This document shows, in pieces, positions 5,602 through 9,776 of a stretch of DNA of 9,776 nucleotides. The stretch's first letter is position 1. Each line of letters begins with the position of its first letter. Position numbers and translations under genes: made by a program. The notes beneath the pieces were generated by a model. It ran no database searches. It had not been told where the DNA came from and saw only the letters and a list, made by a program, of their open reading frames with translations. The stretch lies in NCBI GenBank assembly GCA_050954505.1, contig JBPBPY010000304.1:1-9776 (forward strand), written 5' to 3'. This DNA comes from JAQGMO01 sp050954505 (lineage in GTDB: Bacteria; Pseudomonadota; Gammaproteobacteria; Burkholderiales; Burkholderiaceae_D).

Positions 5602-7245
5602 ATGAGCCTTACCAGCGCCGTCACCTGTTCCGTTCTGCTCATCGACGACGAATCGGTTGCGGAAGATCTGATCGGCTATGGCCTGGCCAGTCATGCGGAC
5701 TTGCGCATCCGCTTCGACGAGCGCGCCGAATTGGCCGTGCAGCTGAGCCGCGAAGTCGGTGCCACCACCATCCTGGTCGACCTGCGCATGCCCGGCGTGG
5801 ATGGCTTCGATGTCATCCGCATGCTGCGCCGCGAAGCCGATACCGAACAGATTCCAATCATTTTGCTGTCTTCCGAAGACAATGCCGACATCAAGGCGCG
5901 CGCATTTGCCATGGGCGCCAACGATTATCTGGTGAAATGGCCTGATCTGCGCGAGCTCGAAGCGCGCGTTCGTTATCACAGCGCCGCCTACCGTGCGCGC
6001 CAGGAACGCGACGCCGCTTTCCTGTCCTTGCGCCAGCGCGAGGAAGAACTGCGCCTGAGCCAGGCAGCGCTGCACCAGGCACAGAAAATGGAGGCAATCG
6101 GCCAATTGACTGGCGGTGTGGCACATGATTTCAATAACGTCCTGCAAATCATCGGCAGCAACCTGCACCTGGTCAAGCGCCTCGGCGGCATTGCGCAGCC
6201 CACCGAAGTCCGCATCGACGCTGCCTTGCGCGGGGTCGACCGCGGCGCCAGCCTGGCAGCGCAATTGCTGGCGTTTGCACGCCGCCAGCCGCTGCAGAAT
6301 GCTGTCGTCAACCTGGCAGCCATCCTCACGGAAATCAATGACATGCTGCGCAGCCTGCTGGGGCCGCGGGCGCAGATCATTGCCGACATTGCGCCCGATC
6401 TCTGGCCCACCGAAGTCGACGCCAGCCAGCTGACCAATGCCATTCTCAACCTGGCAATCAATGCGCGCGACGCCATGCCGGACGGTGGCACACTGGCCAT
6501 CACCGCCCGCAACATCGGCGCCGGCACCCGGACGTTCAGCGACAGTCAAACCGAGTATGTTGGCATTGAAATTGCCGACAGCGGTTGTGGCATGGACGCA
6601 GCGGTGCTACGCCGTGCCGTCGAACCCTTCTTTACCACCAAAACGACCGGCAATGGCACCGGTCTCGGACTGAGCATGGTGTACGGTTTCGTCAAGCAGT
6701 CGGGTGGTGAGATCACCATCGACAGTGAAGTGGGCATCGGCACGCGGGTGAATATCTACCTGCGTCGAAGTGCTGGCGACCAGCCCGCGCGGCTGGTGTC
6801 GACTGCGGTTCTGAACCTGCCCGCCGAGGTCACCAGCCGCGCGGGCGAAACCATCCTGGTGGTTGAAGATGAAGAAATGGTGCGCAACGGTGCGGTGGAC
6901 TATCTCTCGGCCTATGGGTATCACGTCCTCAGCGCCGAAAATGCCGACGCGGCCAGTGCCATGATCGAAAACGGTACCCGCATCGACCTGTTGTTTACCG
7001 ATGTGATCATGCCGGGCGCAACCAACTGCCTGATGCTCAGCGAACTGGTCCACCAGAAGCTGCCGCAGGCGCGCATCCTGTACACCTCGGGTTATGCCGA
7101 AGGCGTGCTCTCGCACGATGGCAAGGTGATGTCCGGGATCGTGCTGCTGCCCAAGCCCTACAGCATGCAGGTGCTCAGTGCACGCATTCGCCAGATGCTC
7201 GATGAGCAGCCAGCGGCAGCGGCAGCGGCATCAGCCGGCGCCTGA
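5602..7245 (+). CDS. Hybrid sensor histidine kinase, REC-HisKA-HATPase-REC
   Basis: A 547-residue cytoplasmic protein without membrane segments or PAS/GAF sensor. The first receiver (about 10-125) has the acidic pair D15-D16, phosphoacceptor D60 in LVDLRMPG, S90 and K112. A charged helical stalk (about 126-160, RARQERDAAF...LRQREEELRLS) leads to HisKA with H175 in GGVAHDFNN. The ATPase domain shows N287 (LNLAINARDAMP), D326 (ADSGCG) and the GNGTGLGLS lid (350-358). The second receiver (417-535) has E422-D423, D467 (FTDVIMPG), T495-S496 and K518, followed by an alanine-rich tail. All key residues are present, so it should be an active phosphotransfer protein whose input is phosphorylation of the first receiver. 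The first receiver and stalk resemble WspR. The start is uncertain: GTG at 5557 or ATG at 5602, neither with a clear Shine-Dalgarno; ATG begins directly before the receiver. Confidence 0.92.
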   Translation: MSLTSAVTCSVLLIDDESVAEDLIGYGLASHADLRIRFDERAELAVQLSREVGATTILVDLRMPGVDGFDVIRMLRREADTEQIPIILLSSEDNADIKARAFAMGANDYLVKWPDLRELEARVRYHSAAYRARQERDAAFLSLRQREEELRLSQAALHQAQKMEAIGQLTGGVAHDFNNVLQIIGSNLHLVKRLGGIAQPTEVRIDAALRGVDRGASLAAQLLAFARRQPLQNAVVNLAAILTEINDMLRSLLGPRAQIIADIAPDLWPTEVDASQLTNAILNLAINARDAMPDGGTLAITARNIGAGTRTFSDSQTEYVGIEIADSGCGMDAAVLRRAVEPFFTTKTTGNGTGLGLSMVYGFVKQSGGEITIDSEVGIGTRVNIYLRRSAGDQPARLVSTAVLNLPAEVTSRAGETILVVEDEEMVRNGAVDYLSAYGYHVLSAENADAASAMIENGTRIDLLFTDVIMPGATNCLMLSELVHQKLPQARILYTSGYAEGVLSHDGKVMSGIVLLPKPYSMQVLSARIRQMLDEQPAAAAAASAGA

Positions 7246-7252
7246 GCAGTCA

Positions 7253-7272
7253 CGGCGTTTCGCGTCACGCCG
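7253..7272. terminator. Weak hairpin between convergent genes
   Basis: CGGCGT (7253-7258) and ACGCCG (7267-7272) form a 6-bp stem with an 8-nt loop in the gap between the convergent kinase and response-regulator genes; the right arm lies in the last codons of the latter. The following T-run is only three bases on the plus strand, so termination would be weak. It is a possible bidirectional element at best. Confidence 0.25.
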
Positions 7273-7720
7273 GTTTGACGTAGCGGTGCGAACCCGGTGG
7301 CGGCTCGTTCAGGACCGCCCAGAAAATCCCCAGGTCGGCAATCGCGCGCAGGAATTCGCTGAAATCGACCGGCTTGACCACATAGGCATTGACACCGAGT
7401 TCATAACTCTTGACCAGGTCCTGTTCTTCCTTTGACGAAGTCAGCATCACCACAGGCATGCTCTTCATGACCGGATTGCTGCGGATCTTGGCCAGCACTT
7501 CGAGTCCATCGACCTTGGGCAGTTTCAGGTCGAGCAGGACCACTGCCGGATTGCCCTTTTCGCGCTTGGCGTACTGGCCTTCGTTCTGCAGATAGTCGAG
7601 CGCATCGGCCCCATCGCGCGCGATGATGACTTCGTTGGCCAGCTGGCTGCGCTCGAGCGCAATGAGCGTCAATTCCAGGTCGTGGGGGTTGTCTTCAACG
7701 AGCAGAATGGGCTTGAGCAT
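7265..7720 (-). CDS. Single-domain response regulator, Rcp1-type partner of the phytochrome
   Basis: This 151-residue protein is one receiver domain with no output domain. The acidic pair is E9-D10 (LLVEDNP), the phosphoacceptor D64 lies in LLDLKLPKVDG, the switch residues are T94-S95, and the lysine is K116 in VVKPVDF. The C-terminal helix FSEFLRAIADLGIFWAVLNE and the insert before the phospho-aspartate are typical of the Rcp1 group that receives phosphate from Cph1-type phytochromes. It starts 9 bp after the phytochrome stop, with GAGGA overlapping that TGA, so the two are almost certainly cotranscribed and translationally coupled. It likely shuttles phosphate to another protein or acts by protein contact, since it has no DNA-binding domain. 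It ends 19 bp from the convergent hybrid kinase. Confidence 0.94.
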   Translation of the reverse strand: MLKPILLVEDNPHDLELTLIALERSQLANEVIIARDGADALDYLQNEGQYAKREKGNPAVVLLDLKLPKVDGLEVLAKIRSNPVMKSMPVVMLTSSKEEQDLVKSYELGVNAYVVKPVDFSEFLRAIADLGIFWAVLNEPPPGSHRYVKPA

Positions 7721-7729
7721 GGGTAGTCC

Positions 7730-9776
7730 TCAGGATGTTTCGATTTTGTCTGGAATGGAAAAGGAAAAGGTGGCGCCCTGCCCGGTCTCGGAGTTGGCCC
7801 AGACATGGCCGCCATGGCGCTCGATGATGCGCCGCACATTGGCCAGTCCTATGCCGGTGCCCTGGAAATCTTCCATCCGGTGCAGGCGTTGAAACACGCC
7901 AAACAGCTTGTGGACATAATCCATGTTGAAGCCCACGCCATTATCGGCAATGTGGAACTGCGTCTCGCCCTTGTCCTGATCATGTGCGGCATCGATGCGA
8001 ATGACGGCCTGCGCTGTCGAAGCGGTGAACTTGACGGCATTCGAGAGCAGGTTATACAGCGCCATGTGCAGGAAATTCGAGTCCGCCACGATCTCCGGCA
8101 TGGGCGCGATCTGCCATTCGATGCGGCGTTCGCCAATGTCCAGGCGCAGTTTCTCGATACAGTCGGCGATCATGGCGCGCATGTTCACGCGTGCCGGCCG
8201 CAGTGCGGCGCGCCCCATTTGCGAAAAGCTCAGCAAGTCATCGACCAGCTTGCCGGCCAGGCGCGCCGAGTCCTTGATGTTGACCAGAAAGCGCGCGCGC
8301 CGCTGGGGTTCTTCCGCGCCGCCCTGCTCCAGCAACAGGTTCGAATAACCGACGATATGGCGCAGCGGTGCGCGCAAGTCATGCGAAACCGAATACGAAA
8401 ACGCCTCGAGTTCCTTGTTCACCCGCCCAAGCTCCTCCGCCAGGTCGGCCATCTGTTCGGCGCGCTCCAGCGCAATGCCGAGCAGCGCGGTACGAAACTC
8501 GAGCGCCAGGTCGAGCTCACCTTCGCGCCATGCCAGGCTGGTGCCATGGATGATCTGCTGCCAGATCGCAAAGCTGTCGCGCGGATTCAAGCCCTGGCCT
8601 TCGATCTGTTTGCCATCGGCACGGCCAGCCCAGTCGATGACATGAACCAGTTCCGGACGAAACCACAGCAGGTAATGTTTGTGTATGCGCGAGATCGGCA
8701 TCGCCAGCAAGCCGCTGGCATTGCGGGTATAGTCCGCCGCCGGCGCATGGCAGGTACTGAGCTTGTCGGTGTGGAACAGCTCACTGGTGTTCTGGCTATC
8801 GAGCCAGTCCGCCAGCGCCCGAACCTGGTTTTCATCAGGGGTATCGCCGTAGCAGAACAGCCGGTCGTCGACGACGATGGCAACGCCGCCGGCGCGCATG
8901 AATTCGAGCAGCTCAGGCAAGACGCTGCGCAGGTTGTCGATGAAGTCCGCTCCCTGGGTCAGTCCCGCCAGCATGGCGACCATGACGCGCCGCACGTCGA
9001 GCCGAAAGCGCAACTCGCTGGCGTCTTCGAGCGCGCCGATGCGCAATGCCAGGATCTGGCCCAGCTGCTCGCAGACGGTGCGTTGATGAAAGCTGATCGG
9101 TGCGGGCACATCGTTATGGCACGAGATCAAGCCCCAGAGCTTGTCGCGGATAACCAGCGAAATCGACATCGATGCCATGGTGCCCATGTTGCGCATGTAT
9201 TGCAGATGCACCGGCGATACACTGCGCAAGTTGGCGAACGACAGGTCATTCGCCTGGCCCGTCAATGGATTGTCGTTGGGCAGCAAGCGTGCCGGCTGAT
9301 AAGTGGCATTCTGGATCAGCCGCACGCGATTGGAGACATACAGCGCGCGCGCCTGCGCCGGGATGTCGCTGGCCGGAAAACGCTGTCCAAGAAAACCGGT
9401 GAAGTTCTCGCGCAGGCACTCGGCCAGCACATTGCCATGGCCGTCACGGTCAAAGGAATAAAAATTCACGCGCCCGAATCCGGTCAGCGCGCTGATTTCA
9501 CGCACGGCCAGCTCACCAAGCGTGACCACGTCATGCTCATCATTGATCTTGTTGAGGAAATTTCCCACCAGCGCATACAACTGCTGGGTTGAGCTGGTAC
9601 CGCAAGCTGGCTCGAATTCGAGCAGCAGCAACCGGTCGCAGGCATGTGCGAGCAGATCGTAGGCCCGGCCGTGGATCTGGATCACCGCGATATGCGCCGG
9701 CCGGTCGGTGAAACTGGCCACGCCGAGTGCCGCATGCACCGCCTGGGCCGCCGCTTCGCCGAGGATCTGCCGCAGC
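7730..9776 (-). CDS. bphP: Bacteriophytochrome histidine kinase, N-terminus cut off
   Basis: The frame is open through the right edge; 681 residues are visible (numbered from the codon at 9775-9773) and about 70 appear to be missing, including the PAS start that should carry the biliverdin-binding cysteine. The GAF chromophore domain shows FPASDIPAQARALY with D137, LRSVSPVHLQY with H190 and Y193, and LWGLISCHN with H220. No cysteine occurs at the plant/Cph1 GAF position, which supports biliverdin as chromophore. The PHY domain has the tongue motifs DWAGRADGK (about 381-389) and PRDSF (398-402). A helix leads to HisKA with H465 in VSHDLRAPLR. The ATPase domain has N579 (NLLSNAVKF), D611 (IADNGVGF) and GTGIGLANV (639-647). 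It should sense red/far-red light and phosphorylate the response regulator encoded directly downstream. A GTG at 9739 is internal, since homology continues upstream. Confidence 0.95.
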   Translation of the reverse strand, partial: LRQILGEAAAQAVHAALGVASFTDRPAHIAVIQIHGRAYDLLAHACDRLLLLEFEPACGTSSTQQLYALVGNFLNKINDEHDVVTLGELAVREISALTGFGRVNFYSFDRDGHGNVLAECLRENFTGFLGQRFPASDIPAQARALYVSNRVRLIQNATYQPARLLPNDNPLTGQANDLSFANLRSVSPVHLQYMRNMGTMASMSISLVIRDKLWGLISCHNDVPAPISFHQRTVCEQLGQILALRIGALEDASELRFRLDVRRVMVAMLAGLTQGADFIDNLRSVLPELLEFMRAGGVAIVVDDRLFCYGDTPDENQVRALADWLDSQNTSELFHTDKLSTCHAPAADYTRNASGLLAMPISRIHKHYLLWFRPELVHVIDWAGRADGKQIEGQGLNPRDSFAIWQQIIHGTSLAWREGELDLALEFRTALLGIALERAEQMADLAEELGRVNKELEAFSYSVSHDLRAPLRHIVGYSNLLLEQGGAEEPQRRARFLVNIKDSARLAGKLVDDLLSFSQMGRAALRPARVNMRAMIADCIEKLRLDIGERRIEWQIAPMPEIVADSNFLHMALYNLLSNAVKFTASTAQAVIRIDAAHDQDKGETQFHIADNGVGFNMDYVHKLFGVFQRLHRMEDFQGTGIGLANVRRIIERHGGHVWANSETGQGATFSFSIPDKIETS

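Noticed and set aside
5038..6549. 503-codon minus-strand frame spanning the transporter end, the terminator and the kinase start.
   Set aside because: It crosses a strong terminator, and both plus-strand genes it overlaps are clearly real.
7805..9592. 595-codon plus-strand frame opposite the phytochrome.
   Set aside because: It is a shadow produced by GC-rich codon bias in the opposite gene; no motif is visible in it.
1..9776. Light control of the transketolase operon by the neighbouring phytochrome.
   Set aside because: Only proximity suggests it; a strong terminator and a dedicated LysR regulator separate the two units.

Overview
The window looks like chromosomal DNA of a GC-rich Gram-negative bacterium. 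It is most likely a betaproteobacterium of the Burkholderiales, perhaps Oxalobacteraceae such as the Massilia/Duganella group. This rests on GC-rich third codon positions, on protein sequences resembling Burkholderiales homologues as I remember them, and on the pairing of a bacteriophytochrome with an MHS-type transporter operon. The genus is an inference. I see no tRNA, rRNA, CRISPR array, insertion sequence or other sign of mobility.

Left part (1-5434): a LysR-family regulator (minus strand, C-terminus cut by the window edge) faces a four-gene operon on the plus strand across a 333-bp intergenic region. The operon encodes a split transketolase (a thiamine-diphosphate-binding subunit, and a second subunit carrying the catalytic glutamate, with overlapping ATGA stop/start), a beta-hydroxyacid dehydrogenase of the 3-hydroxyisobutyrate/threonate dehydrogenase type, and an MHS-family MFS permease. 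A strong intrinsic terminator follows at 5405-5434. The layout suggests uptake of a small organic acid or sugar acid, NAD(P)-linked oxidation, and two-carbon ketol transfer, controlled by the LysR protein. The substrate cannot be read from the sequence. The transketolase lacks two of the usual active-site histidines, so its chemistry may not be the classical one.

Right part (5435-9776): a signalling module. On the plus strand is a hybrid histidine kinase of architecture REC-HisKA-HATPase-REC whose N-terminal receiver and stalk resemble those of the diguanylate cyclase WspR. It is preceded by a perfect 16-bp palindrome. Convergent with it on the minus strand are a bacteriophytochrome histidine kinase (N-terminus outside the window) and a single-domain response regulator of the Rcp1 type, 9 bp apart and probably translationally coupled. 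A red/far-red light signal would pass from the phytochrome to the small regulator. The hybrid kinase may be a further step of the same network, but only proximity supports that.

The two halves are separated by the terminator and nothing in the sequence links them functionally.
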